A DNA stretch of 8,058 nt from an uncultured Clostridia bacterium (GTDB lineage Bacteria; Bacillota; Clostridia; Christensenellales; UBA1242): positions 1 to 8,058 of the forward strand of contig CANQBU010000055.1 of assembly GCA_947589615.1 (NCBI GenBank), written 5' to 3'. Below are positions 1 through 6,021 of this stretch, piece by piece. Below the pieces are notes generated by a model. That model was not told the origin of the DNA, ran no database searches, and saw only the letters and a list, made by a program, of their open reading frames with translations. Each line of letters starts with the position of its first letter. Position 1 is the stretch's first letter. A program made the position numbers and the translations under genes.

Positions 1-287
1 GCAATATAATTATAACAAACGATGGAAAACACTACATAATTGACTGGGCACATGTAACACAAGGTAATGCTTCGGCAGATGTGGCAAGAACATTTTTACT
101 TTTTTCAATGAATGGAAAAGAAAAACTTGCCGATAAGTATCTCAATTTATTTTCGCAGAAAAGCGGCATAACTAAGAAAAATATATTAAGATGGGTTCCA
201 ATTGTTGCCGCAACTCAAAAAACAAAAGGCAGAGAAGAAGAACAAGAATTTTTAAATAAATGGATAGATGTTGTAGATTTTCAATAA
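1..287 (+). CDS. Phosphotransferase of the aminoglycoside/choline kinase (APH) family, C-terminal part only
   Basis: Open from the left edge of the window (reading from base 3) to the TAA at 285-287, so only about the last 94 residues are present. The motif YIIDWAHVTQGNASADVART matches the conserved part of APH-fold kinases where the aspartate of 'IDW' binds the catalytic magnesium and the 'G-x-P/A-x-x-D-x-A-R' stretch follows. The upstream Brenner motif (HxDxxxxN) would lie outside the window. The helical tail, with a run like ILRWVPIVAA, is also typical of the family. A GTG at 81 is not the start, because the conserved motif precedes it. The substrate cannot be told: the family includes aminoglycoside, choline, homoserine and sugar kinases, and many members are not resistance genes. 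The lipoprotein gene begins 11 bases after the stop and probably shares the transcript. The fold assignment is fairly sure; the function is not. Confidence 0.75.
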   Translation, partial: NIIITNDGKHYIIDWAHVTQGNASADVARTFLLFSMNGKEKLADKYLNLFSQKSGITKKNILRWVPIVAATQKTKGREEEQEFLNKWIDVVDFQ

Positions 288-298
288 AAAGGATAAAA

Positions 299-472
299 AT
301 GAGAAAAAATAGGTTATTTTTAATAATTTTTGCAATATTTTTGATGTTTCCAGGACTTCTACTTTGTTCGTGCGGTAAAAAGTATGATTTCAAGTGTGAC
401 ATTGAAAAAAGCCGCTACCACACCAATTCAATATGGGGAAAGTGTAACGGTTTCAAAACAATATCAATTTGA
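299..472 (+). pseudogene. Lipoprotein signal peptide fragment, N-terminal part of the frameshifted lipoprotein
   Basis: ATG at 299 is preceded by AAAAAGGA (285-292), a plausible ribosome binding site. The first 25 residues form a textbook lipoprotein signal peptide: basic MRKNR, a hydrophobic core of about 17 residues, then the lipobox L-C-S-C with Cys25 as the predicted lipidated residue, followed by GKK. After Cys25 this frame runs on for about 30 residues of low plausibility to a TGA at 470-472. The neighbouring frame (+1), open from 327, holds the long secreted-protein body. Removing one base from either A-tract (A5 at 377-381 or A6 at 405-410) would join signal peptide and body into a single lipoprotein of about 670 residues. 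I therefore read this as the displaced N-terminus of the next gene and not as a separate small protein. An alternative is programmed slippage, but six adenines are short for that. Confidence 0.7.
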
Positions 473-2321
473 AATTGTATATAAAAATGGCTACGATATA
501 AGCGATGTTTATGTAAACGGAACAGATAAAAATGTTGAAGTAAAAAAAGTAAAAGGCGAAGATACATGGTGGAAAATTGTTTTTATTTTCACGCCGAAAC
601 AAGACAAAACTTATCTTTTTAGCATTTCAGAACCGCGAAAGATGCTTGAAGAAGTAGGGGTGGAATTTTCTGATGACCAACTTGAAAATTGTGGAAGAGA
701 TTTGGCTCAAGAGATAAAGATTTTTGCACGCCATGATGGTGTCGGTGACTTTTATCCTCTTTCTAATTTCAGCGGCGAAAATTCCGAACAATACAAACTT
801 GTCTTTGATTTGACTGAAAAAATTGCACAGATAAAGATAAAAATGCCAATTATGTTTACAAATGCCGCTTTAGGTAAGTTAGTAAGTGCCGGAGAATTAT
901 ATTTTACTTGCCGGCAGGATAAAGACGATGTTTGCCTATATACATTTTCTATGAATGTAAATTCGTCAAATTACACGTTTTTACAGTCAAATATTAAATT
1001 AAATCTTGATTTGTTGCAAGATGAAAATAGTTATATTGCATTTGAGATTAACAGCGATTATGAAAGCGATGAAAGTGCATATAAATTTAAAATAATCTCG
1101 GCGAAAGAAGATGACGGAAATTTTGATACAAACCTTAAAAAGATTTTTGGGAAGGCAAAAACATATAAGGCAAAACTTGATAGGACATACTCATCACAGG
1201 AAGAGGCAGAGCTTCTTAATATGCTTGACCTATTTAATATAAAGGTATTTATTGGTGATAGACAGGTAGCGACCAAATATAATGACATAGAGGATACATT
1301 TACATTTACTTTGCAAAATTATGACTTGCCATGCGACTATAATATAAATGAAAATAAATTTAACTTTGCTGTTCGAAACTTGCAGTTAAAAAATGGAAAT
1401 TCGTCTTACAATGTTCAAACGGAGATAAATTTTAACAATGAACTGAGTTTTGACGATAAAAATTTAAACGAATTTAAATATAGCATAGATGAAAATTATG
1501 TTAAGACTTCGCAGTATGCTTCACCATTAAGTCCAAAAAATAAAATTGAATTTAAGTCAAATTATAATCTTTTAACATCAATTTACAGTCAAATTGATTT
1601 AACTTTGAATTTTATGGGAAATAATTACACGATAAATGACATTGATATTTTGACTTTATTAAATAGCGGAGAAGATGTTCCAATATTAAGTTTACCAAAC
1701 ACTGAAGAGGAAGAAGGAATTTTGCCTTCTGAAAATGTTGACGGTGTTACTATTCAAATTCTTTATAAGGCTCAAGATAAAAAGATATATATTGATGCCA
1801 TTTATGATGGGAGTAATTGCTCAAGATTTAATGGCGTTACACTTGAACTGAGCGGCGAGGAGATCACTTTTACACTTGAATTTAAAAGTAGTGATTTTGA
1901 GACGGGGCCTTGGGAATATAAAGATTCATCAACACTTGGCACGATTGAAAATGATAAAGTTGGCCCGATTGCCTCAAACGAAAAGTCAATATCTCTTCCT
2001 GTTGCGACCGTGACCGCAATCCAGGTGATTGCTTCAAATGAAAAGACAATTGACTTTTCTATTTCGACCATACTCAAAAATGCATCGTGGGGGAATGAGT
2101 CCACTTGGGGAATGAAAATAACTTATTTTGGAAAGGAGAATGAAATTCAACCTCAAAACGCATTAATAATTGAAAACGGCGGAAGCATGTCTCAGAGCAG
2201 TGAAGGAATAACAATCACTAAAAAAATGACCTTAACAAATGGTGGATATTACATTCAAAATAGCGATGGTCAATATGAACTTTTGACAAAAATTGTCTGC
2301 GATTTTGTGAAAACTCTATAA
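384..2321 (+). CDS. Large secreted lipoprotein body, unrecognised family, out of frame with its signal peptide
   Basis: This is a 645-codon open frame rich in Asn, Asp, Lys, Ser and aromatic residues with alternating hydrophobic positions, the look of an extracellular all-beta protein. I recognise no enzyme motif. The first part (YGESVTVSKQYQF, NGYDISDVYVNG, TWWKIVFIFTPKQDKTYLF) resembles a bacterial Ig-like or cell-surface beta-sandwich module. The ATG at 384 has no good ribosome binding site, and starting there would give no export signal to a protein that looks secreted. The lipoprotein signal peptide lies just upstream in another frame (ATG 299), so the natural product is probably a lipoprotein anchored outside the membrane, broken here by a one-base frameshift between about 327 and 470. 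Near the C-terminus two 20-residue units beginning IASNEK(S/T)I repeat in tandem. The gene ends in a hairpin terminator. The coding region is real; its function is unknown. Confidence 0.8.
   Translation: MISSVTLKKAATTPIQYGESVTVSKQYQFEIVYKNGYDISDVYVNGTDKNVEVKKVKGEDTWWKIVFIFTPKQDKTYLFSISEPRKMLEEVGVEFSDDQLENCGRDLAQEIKIFARHDGVGDFYPLSNFSGENSEQYKLVFDLTEKIAQIKIKMPIMFTNAALGKLVSAGELYFTCRQDKDDVCLYTFSMNVNSSNYTFLQSNIKLNLDLLQDENSYIAFEINSDYESDESAYKFKIISAKEDDGNFDTNLKKIFGKAKTYKAKLDRTYSSQEEAELLNMLDLFNIKVFIGDRQVATKYNDIEDTFTFTLQNYDLPCDYNINENKFNFAVRNLQLKNGNSSYNVQTEINFNNELSFDDKNLNEFKYSIDENYVKTSQYASPLSPKNKIEFKSNYNLLTSIYSQIDLTLNFMGNNYTINDIDILTLLNSGEDVPILSLPNTEEEEGILPSENVDGVTIQILYKAQDKKIYIDAIYDGSNCSRFNGVTLELSGEEITFTLEFKSSDFETGPWEYKDSSTLGTIENDKVGPIASNEKSISLPVATVTAIQVIASNEKTIDFSISTILKNASWGNESTWGMKITYFGKENEIQPQNALIIENGGSMSQSSEGITITKKMTLTNGGYYIQNSDGQYELLTKIVCDFVKTL
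1967..2086 (+). repeat. In-frame 60-base direct repeat, two diverged copies
   Basis: Unit 1 covers 1967-2026 and unit 2 covers 2027-2086. The first 24 bases of each (1967-1990 and 2027-2050) differ at only three positions, and both encode an IASNEK(S/T)I motif; the rest of each unit is diverged but keeps a GCGACC/TCGACC block. The offset of exactly 60 bases keeps the frame, giving two 20-residue protein units near the C-terminus of the lipoprotein. This looks like an old internal duplication. Confidence 0.6.
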
Positions 2322-2346
2322 AAAAGGCTGAAAAACGCCTTTTTTT
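2320..2346 (+). terminator. Rho-independent terminator after the lipoprotein gene
   Basis: Left arm A6-GGC (2320-2328) pairs with GCC-T6 (2337-2345) around the loop TGAAAAAC, giving nine pairs and a U-run of seven. The left arm starts inside the TAA stop codon (2319-2321). Confidence 0.8.
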
Positions 2347-2375
2347 GTTTCAAAAATATTAAATTATCATAAAAT
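2345..2375 (+). promoter_or_regulatory. Weak candidate promoter for the holin-like gene
   Basis: TTGTTT (2345-2350) and TAAAAT (2370-2375) are separated by 19 bases, longer than the preferred 17. The -35 overlaps the U-run of the preceding terminator. It is the best pair in the gap, and a separate promoter is expected because a terminator lies upstream, but the match is poor. Confidence 0.35.
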
Positions 2376-2392
2376 GTTATTGGGAGGAGAAT

Positions 2393-2710
2393 ATGACGAC
2401 CAATGAAATAATAAGACTTGTTACTTTGTCAATATCACTCCTCATATCACTTTCTGGACTAATCGTTGCCATAATTAAAGCTGTAAAAGGAAGGAAGTGG
2501 AATGACCTATGCTCGGCACTACAGAATTTTATGATAGAGGCTGAAAAACTCACGGAATGCAATGGTGACCAAAAGAAATGTGCAGTTTTAAAAATGGCTG
2601 AGGATTTTTGTGCTAAGGAAGGTATAAAATTTGATTCGCAAAAGATTGAGAAAGTGATAGAAGACTTAATAGTTCTCACAAAAGAGGTGAACAATAAAGA
2701 CAAATCTTAA
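2393..2710 (+). CDS. Small single-helix membrane protein, holin-like (LLH type)
   Basis: 105 residues behind a very strong ribosome binding site (GGGAGGAG at 2382-2389, four bases before ATG). Residues 8-30 form one hydrophobic transmembrane helix, followed by a basic KAVKGRKW and a cytosolic, amphipathic helical part of about 70 residues ending in charged residues. The order (N-terminal helix, then an 'AEKL...KK...VLKMAEDFCAKEGIKFD...IEKVIEDL' segment) resembles phage holins of the LL-H superfamily, whose soluble part has a similar 'AE...KK...GI..d...IE..V' pattern. No endolysin or other phage gene lies nearby, so a lysis role is doubtful. It could equally be a domesticated membrane protein. 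Hairpins lie on both sides, so it is probably a one-gene transcript. That it is a real gene is nearly certain; the family call is tentative. Confidence 0.8.
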   Translation: MTTNEIIRLVTLSISLLISLSGLIVAIIKAVKGRKWNDLCSALQNFMIEAEKLTECNGDQKKCAVLKMAEDFCAKEGIKFDSQKIEKVIEDLIVLTKEVNNKDKS

Positions 2711-2711
2711 T

Positions 2712-2740
2712 TTGACTTTTTTATAAAAAGATGATAACAT
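2712..2740 (+). promoter_or_regulatory. Promoter of the methyltransferase gene
   Basis: TTGACT (2712-2717), a 17-base spacer, then TAACAT (2735-2740). Transcription would start near 2747, leaving a leader of about 40 bases before the TTG start. The -35 begins two bases after the stop of the preceding gene, and the -10 overlaps the left arm of the hairpin at 2739-2766. Confidence 0.6.
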
Positions 2741-2769
2741 GTCCATGTAATTTCTTGCATGGGCATTTT
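2739..2769 (+). terminator. Probable terminator of the holin-like gene
   Basis: ATGTCCATG (2739-2747) pairs with CATGGGCAT (2758-2766), nine pairs with one G-U, loop of ten bases, followed by TTTT and an AT-rich stretch. The U-run is short, so termination may be partial. It overlaps the -10 of the next promoter, so only transcripts coming from upstream contain the whole hairpin. Confidence 0.5.
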
Positions 2770-2775
2770 ATATTT

Positions 2776-2783
2776 AAGGAGGG
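2776..2783 (+). promoter_or_regulatory. Ribosome binding site that fixes the TTG start of the methyltransferase
   Basis: AAGGAGGG lies five bases before TTG at 2788-2790. No comparable site precedes the in-frame ATG at 2731, which moreover sits upstream of the predicted transcription start, so TTG is the likely start. Confidence 0.8.
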
Positions 2784-2787
2784 CATA

Positions 2788-3414
2788 TTGGAAAGGACAT
2801 TTAATGATATGTGGAATAAAAATCATTTAAACAATATGGGCGATGAAATAAAATATGATAATTGGCTTGAAAAATACATGAAATTTTTTAATAAAGAAAG
2901 CAAAATCTTGGAGCTTGGTTGCGGGCTTGGGAATAATGCAAAGTTTCTTGCCGAGCATGGCATTTATGAAGTTGCGACAGATTTGTCGGAGATTGCCGTC
3001 AATTATGTTAAAACGCAGATTCCTCAAACTGAAGTGCAAATTCTTGACCTTACAAAGCCGTTTCAATTTGAAGATAATAGTTTTGATATTGTTATTGCCG
3101 ACTTATGCCTTCATTATTTTTCAAGTGATATGACAATAAAGATAATGAATGAGATAAAAAGGGTTTTAAAAAATGGCGGAAGACTATTTGCGAGGGTCAA
3201 TTCCACAAAGGATCTAAATCATGGTGCGGGACAAGGGAAGAAATTGGAGGAAAATTATTATTTTGTTGAAGGTTACAATAAGCGATTCTTCGATGAAAGA
3301 GATACGAAAAAGTTTTTTGGCACGATAGGGGATTGCCTTGCTAAAGAGGGAACAATGGAAAGATATGCCAAAAAGAAGTTTCTTATTGAAATAGAAGCCA
3401 TTTGTAAAAAATAG
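2788..3414 (+). CDS. Class I SAM-dependent methyltransferase
   Basis: 208 residues from a TTG start. The fold is the Rossmann methyltransferase of the Methyltransf_11 kind. Motif I, LELGCGLGNN, at residues 41-50 forms the SAM loop. Asp65 in VATDLS is placed to bind the ribose hydroxyls, and LDLTKPFQFEDNSFDIVIADL (about 86-106) carries the Asp near the adenine and the post-motif strand. IKRVLKNGGRLF (123-134) is the usual 'LkpGG' strand. The first 38 residues (TFNDMWNKNH, then an aromatic-rich helix) resemble the N-terminal cap that recognises substrate in small-molecule methyltransferases. The substrate cannot be read from the sequence. It has its own promoter and runs convergently into the DUF4186 gene, with one base between the two stop codons. 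Confidence 0.85.
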   Translation: MERTFNDMWNKNHLNNMGDEIKYDNWLEKYMKFFNKESKILELGCGLGNNAKFLAEHGIYEVATDLSEIAVNYVKTQIPQTEVQILDLTKPFQFEDNSFDIVIADLCLHYFSSDMTIKIMNEIKRVLKNGGRLFARVNSTKDLNHGAGQGKKLEENYYFVEGYNKRFFDERDTKKFFGTIGDCLAKEGTMERYAKKKFLIEIEAICKK

Positions 3415-3415
3415 T

Positions 3416-3757
3416 TTAACAGTTTTGTGAAATCCAAGTCATAATAATTTCAACAATAAATTCAATTTCTTTTTCAGAAAGAGTGCGACCTTTTGGAATT
3501 TTCCACCACTTTTCAAGACATCCTCGACAACATGTGGCGGTTGCATGCTGGGCAATAAAAACGGGATGCCCGCGAAATGGGGTCTGTTTTCCGTCGTTTT
3601 GTGGAAAGGCGGGAGCAAGCCTGTTTGTTATAAAATCTTTTGCATGATTTTTTATGGTTTCAAGTCCTTTTTCTTGAATATAAATTAAATCTTTTTCTTT
3701 TAAATTAAATTTTGACCTAAATTTTGAATTTTTGAATTTATCAAGATTAATTAACAT
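3416..3757 (-). CDS. DUF4186 family protein
   Basis: 113 residues, about the usual length for DUF4186, a small family of unknown function. The diagnostic core is present: DGKQTP (55-60), RGHPVFIAQHATATCCRGC (62-80) and LEKWWKIPKG (81-90). His64, His71, Cys76, Cys77 and Cys80 are clustered and could bind a metal, though I know of no proof. There is no signal peptide or membrane helix, so it is presumably cytosolic. It is divergent from the SPFH operon across a compact intergenic region and convergent with the methyltransferase. Its promoter places the transcription start at the A of the ATG, and no Shine-Dalgarno sequence precedes it, so the mRNA is probably leaderless. The family call is confident; the role is unknown. 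Confidence 0.9.
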   Translation of the reverse strand: MLINLDKFKNSKFRSKFNLKEKDLIYIQEKGLETIKNHAKDFITNRLAPAFPQNDGKQTPFRGHPVFIAQHATATCCRGCLEKWWKIPKGRTLSEKEIEFIVEIIMTWISQNC

Positions 3758-3763
3758 GATAAA

Positions 3764-3792
3764 ATATTACATTATTGCGATAAAATAATCAA
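3764..3792 (-). promoter_or_regulatory. Promoter of the DUF4186 gene, predicted leaderless
   Basis: On the minus strand TTGATT (3792-3787), a 17-base spacer and TAATAT (3769-3764). Six bases separate the -10 from the ATG, so the usual start seven bases after the -10 falls on the A of the start codon at 3757. No ribosome binding site is possible in between. Confidence 0.65.
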
Positions 3793-3814
3793 GTTTATTT
3801 GCTATTTTATTGCA
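3776..3814. promoter_or_regulatory. Putative operator: inverted repeat between divergent promoters
   Basis: TGCGATAAAATA (3776-3787) and TATTTTATTGCA (3803-3814) are inverted copies with one mismatch in 12. The centre, 3795, lies midway between the two -35 boxes (3787-3792 on the minus strand, 3799-3804 on the plus strand). Each arm therefore falls in the same position of each promoter, partly in the -35 and mostly in the spacer. Matching bases in the spacer go beyond what promoter consensus alone would produce. This suggests a dimeric regulator acting on both genes; none is encoded in the window. Confidence 0.45.
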
Positions 3815-3827
3815 TTTATTATATAAT
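3799..3827 (+). promoter_or_regulatory. Promoter of the SPFH/zinc-ribbon operon
   Basis: TTGCTA (3799-3804), a 17-base spacer, then a perfect TATAAT (3822-3827). Transcription would start near 3834, just before the ribosome binding site AAGGAG (3837-3842), giving a very short leader of about 18 bases. This looks like a housekeeping sigma factor promoter, not an envelope-stress ECF sigma promoter. Confidence 0.7.
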
Positions 3828-3851
3828 ATTAAATATAAGGAGATTAAAAAT

Positions 3852-4961
3852 ATGGGATTATTTTCAAAACAACTTTTGTCAGTTCTTGAATGGAATGATG
3901 ATTCAAAAGATATAATTGTATACAGACATCCTGTCGAGAAAAGAGAAGAAATTATGAACAGTTCAACTCTTGTAGTGCGGGAATCGCAGGTTGCTCTTTT
4001 TGTTCATAAAGGTGAGATTGCCGATGTTTTTGGGCCAGGAACTTATAAATTAAACACTGAAAACATACCTTTTTTGACAAAATTATTATCACTGCCAACA
4101 GGCTATGATTCGCGAATTAAGGCTGAAGTCTATTTTGTAAACACAAAGCAATTTATTGGTCAAAAATGGGGAACGCAAAATCCTATAATGATGAGAGATG
4201 CCGACTTTGGCACGATTCGTCTTAGAGGATATGGGACTTTTGCTTTCAAAGTTGATGATGCAAAATTATTCATGAAAGAAGTCTTTGGGACAAACGGACT
4301 TTACAAAGTGGAAGATGTTGCAAATCAATGCCGCTCAATTTTAATACAAAACATTTCCGATGCTATTGGGGAAAGTGGTGTTTCTGCCCTTGACCTTGTA
4401 TCAAACTATCGAGAAATAGCCGATAAAATTGTTGAGGTTGCCGATAAAGATTATAGTAAGATGGGCTTAAAATTATGCCAAGTAGTAGTTGAAAACCTTT
4501 CCCTTCCTGAGGAGGTTGAGAAGGTTCTTGACGAGAGAAGTAAACTTGGTATTCTTGGCGATAAAATGGGCTCTTATGCTCAGTATCAAGCTGCTCAAGC
4601 GATGAGAGATGCGGCACAAAATCCAAATGGAGGGAATTTTGCTGGATTGGGTGTCGGTCTTGGCGCAGGCACGACAATTGGTCGCATGTTTGGAGAGTCT
4701 TTGGCAAATGTAAAAGATGAGTCGCAAAAGAAAACCTGCACAAATTGTGGCGCAAGCATAGATAAAAATGTAAAATTTTGTCCTGAATGCGGTGCAAGCC
4801 AAGTTCATGTTTGCCCAAAATGTGGAAAGGAAATAGCAGAAAATGCAAAATTTTGCGTAAATTGCGGTGAAAAACTGGTTAGCGAAAATAAATGTCCAAA
4901 ATGTGGGGCAAAGGTAAAAAGTGGTGCAAAGTTTTGCCCTGAGTGCGGAGAAAAATTGTAA
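3852..4961 (+). CDS. YdjI-type SPFH domain protein with three C-terminal zinc ribbons
   Basis: 369 residues. ATG at 3852 lies nine bases after AAGGAG; an in-frame TTG at 3810 lies inside the promoter and is rejected. Residues 1-235 match the SPFH/virion-core-like proteins related to Bacillus subtilis YdjI: MGLFSKQLLSVLEW, IVYRHP, then SQVALFVHKGEIADVFGPGTYKL (45-67), KWGTQNPIMMRDADFG and LRGYGTFAFKV. A helical stretch and a Gly-rich linker (259-278) follow. The C-terminus has three near-identical CxxCG-x10-CxxCG modules (Cys296/299/310/313, 321/324/335/338, 348/351/362/365), each able to bind one zinc. There is no signal peptide or membrane helix. SPFH proteins form membrane-attached oligomers; in B. 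subtilis YdjI is encoded with PspA, YdjG and YdjH and depends on membrane partners. The next gene overlaps the stop by one base (TAATG), indicating coupled translation. Confidence 0.88.
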   Translation: MGLFSKQLLSVLEWNDDSKDIIVYRHPVEKREEIMNSSTLVVRESQVALFVHKGEIADVFGPGTYKLNTENIPFLTKLLSLPTGYDSRIKAEVYFVNTKQFIGQKWGTQNPIMMRDADFGTIRLRGYGTFAFKVDDAKLFMKEVFGTNGLYKVEDVANQCRSILIQNISDAIGESGVSALDLVSNYREIADKIVEVADKDYSKMGLKLCQVVVENLSLPEEVEKVLDERSKLGILGDKMGSYAQYQAAQAMRDAAQNPNGGNFAGLGVGLGAGTTIGRMFGESLANVKDESQKKTCTNCGASIDKNVKFCPECGASQVHVCPKCGKEIAENAKFCVNCGEKLVSENKCPKCGAKVKSGAKFCPECGEKL

Positions 4962-6019
4962 TGAATGTAAATAATTGCCCAACCTGCGGAGGTAAAGTTG
5001 AATTCAGTCCCAGTGATAATGCTTTAAAGTGCATAAAATGTCAGAAAATTTTCCCCATATCCAAAGATAATTCAGTTGAAAAAAAGCCTGTAAACGAGGC
5101 TATAAATGATGAAGGATATAAGGAGTGGGAAGGCACAATTCGATCTTATCAATGCACAAATTGTGGTGCAAAGATTGTTTTGAATAGATATGAAATGTCC
5201 ACAAAATGCCAGTATTGCAACACATCTTCACTAGTCCCTGCAGATGAACTACCAGGACTAAAACCAGACGGGTTAATTCCTTTCAAAATAAGTAAAGAGG
5301 GTGCAAAAATGCAATTTTCGTCAAGGGTTAATCATAAATTGTTTATTCCACGAAAATTTGTTAAAAATTTGCCCAAACTAGAACTTGGTGCGACATATAT
5401 TTCATCATTTGACTATGCGTATCACTCATTTTCTTATTATAGCGGAATTTTGGAGATAACCAGACATAGGACAAACAGTAACGGTGAAAGAGTGGAATAT
5501 GTTGAAAGCGTTCCTATCTCGGGGACAAAGGCGTTTGATTTTAGTGATGTAATTGTCGAGTCAAGCGACATGATTTCACAAACGGAGATAAATTTAATTT
5601 TGCCCTTTAACTATAAAGAGGTATGCAAATTTAATCCCGATTACTTAAAAGGATATTCAGTAGGATATTATAATCAAACTGTTGATGACGGATTAAAGAA
5701 GGCAAAGAAAATTTCTGATTCCCAACTTTACAATATGATAAGAAATGAATATTCGGGGGCGGATAAGCATGTGACATCTTTAGATGTTGACACAGAATAT
5801 TCAAACGAAAAATTTTCATACTTACTGGTTCCTATCTATTTTATTAAATACAAATATAAAGATAAAGAGTATTTAAATGTGATGAATGGTCAAAATGGAA
5901 ATGTAGGAGGGAAATTCCCAACATCAAAATTAAAAGTTGCACTGTTTTCCATTTTAATAGGATTGATTGTTGTGGGAGTGCCAATTGCTGTAATTTTGGC
6001 TATTGCATTAGGAGGTTAA
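4961..6019 (+). CDS. YdjG-type tail-anchored membrane protein with two zinc ribbons
   Basis: 352 residues, starting at the ATG that overlaps the previous TAA; GCGGAG at 4946-4951 serves as ribosome binding site inside the upstream gene. Zinc ribbon 1 uses Cys6/9/24/27 and zinc ribbon 2 uses Cys65/68/83/86. A beta-rich middle region follows, then the conserved block YLLVPIYFIKYKYKDKEYL and VMNGQNGNVGGKFPTSK (about 287-323) that is typical of TFIIB-type zinc-ribbon proteins of the YdjG kind. Residues about 325-350 are one hydrophobic helix at the extreme C-terminus, so the protein is probably tail-anchored with its zinc ribbons in the cytosol. In B. subtilis YdjG helps place PspA and YdjI at the membrane; a membrane-adaptor role for the SPFH protein is the natural inference. 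No catalytic motif is seen. Confidence 0.85.
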   Translation: MNVNNCPTCGGKVEFSPSDNALKCIKCQKIFPISKDNSVEKKPVNEAINDEGYKEWEGTIRSYQCTNCGAKIVLNRYEMSTKCQYCNTSSLVPADELPGLKPDGLIPFKISKEGAKMQFSSRVNHKLFIPRKFVKNLPKLELGATYISSFDYAYHSFSYYSGILEITRHRTNSNGERVEYVESVPISGTKAFDFSDVIVESSDMISQTEINLILPFNYKEVCKFNPDYLKGYSVGYYNQTVDDGLKKAKKISDSQLYNMIRNEYSGADKHVTSLDVDTEYSNEKFSYLLVPIYFIKYKYKDKEYLNVMNGQNGNVGGKFPTSKLKVALFSILIGLIVVGVPIAVILAIALGG

Positions 6020-6021
6020 AA

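Noticed and set aside
2377..2703. Minus-strand open frame of 108 codons opposite the holin-like gene
   Set aside because: It is a complement shadow; the plus strand has the strong ribosome binding site and a coherent membrane helix plus soluble part.
2716..2730. CTTTTT-TAT-AAAAAG palindrome after the holin-like gene as a terminator
   Set aside because: The stem is nearly all A-U with a three-base loop and sits within a clear promoter; the hairpin at 2739-2766 is the better terminator.
2731..2787. ATG at 2731 as the start of the methyltransferase
   Set aside because: It overlaps the -10 box and the terminator hairpin and has no ribosome binding site; TTG at 2788 follows a perfect AAGGAGG.
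3810..3851. In-frame TTG at 3810 as the start of the SPFH gene
   Set aside because: It lies between the -35 and -10 boxes; the ATG at 3852 follows AAGGAG at good distance.
4943..4960. In-frame upstream start of the YdjG-type gene within the SPFH gene
   Set aside because: It would precede the ribosome binding site that serves the TAATG overlap, and adds residues (MRRKIV) not expected before the first zinc ribbon.
4363..4982. Long open frames on the minus strand (about 160 residues) opposite the SPFH gene
   Set aside because: They lie wholly within the confident SPFH coding region, have low-complexity Cys/Phe/Leu-rich translations without any motif, and lack ribosome binding sites.
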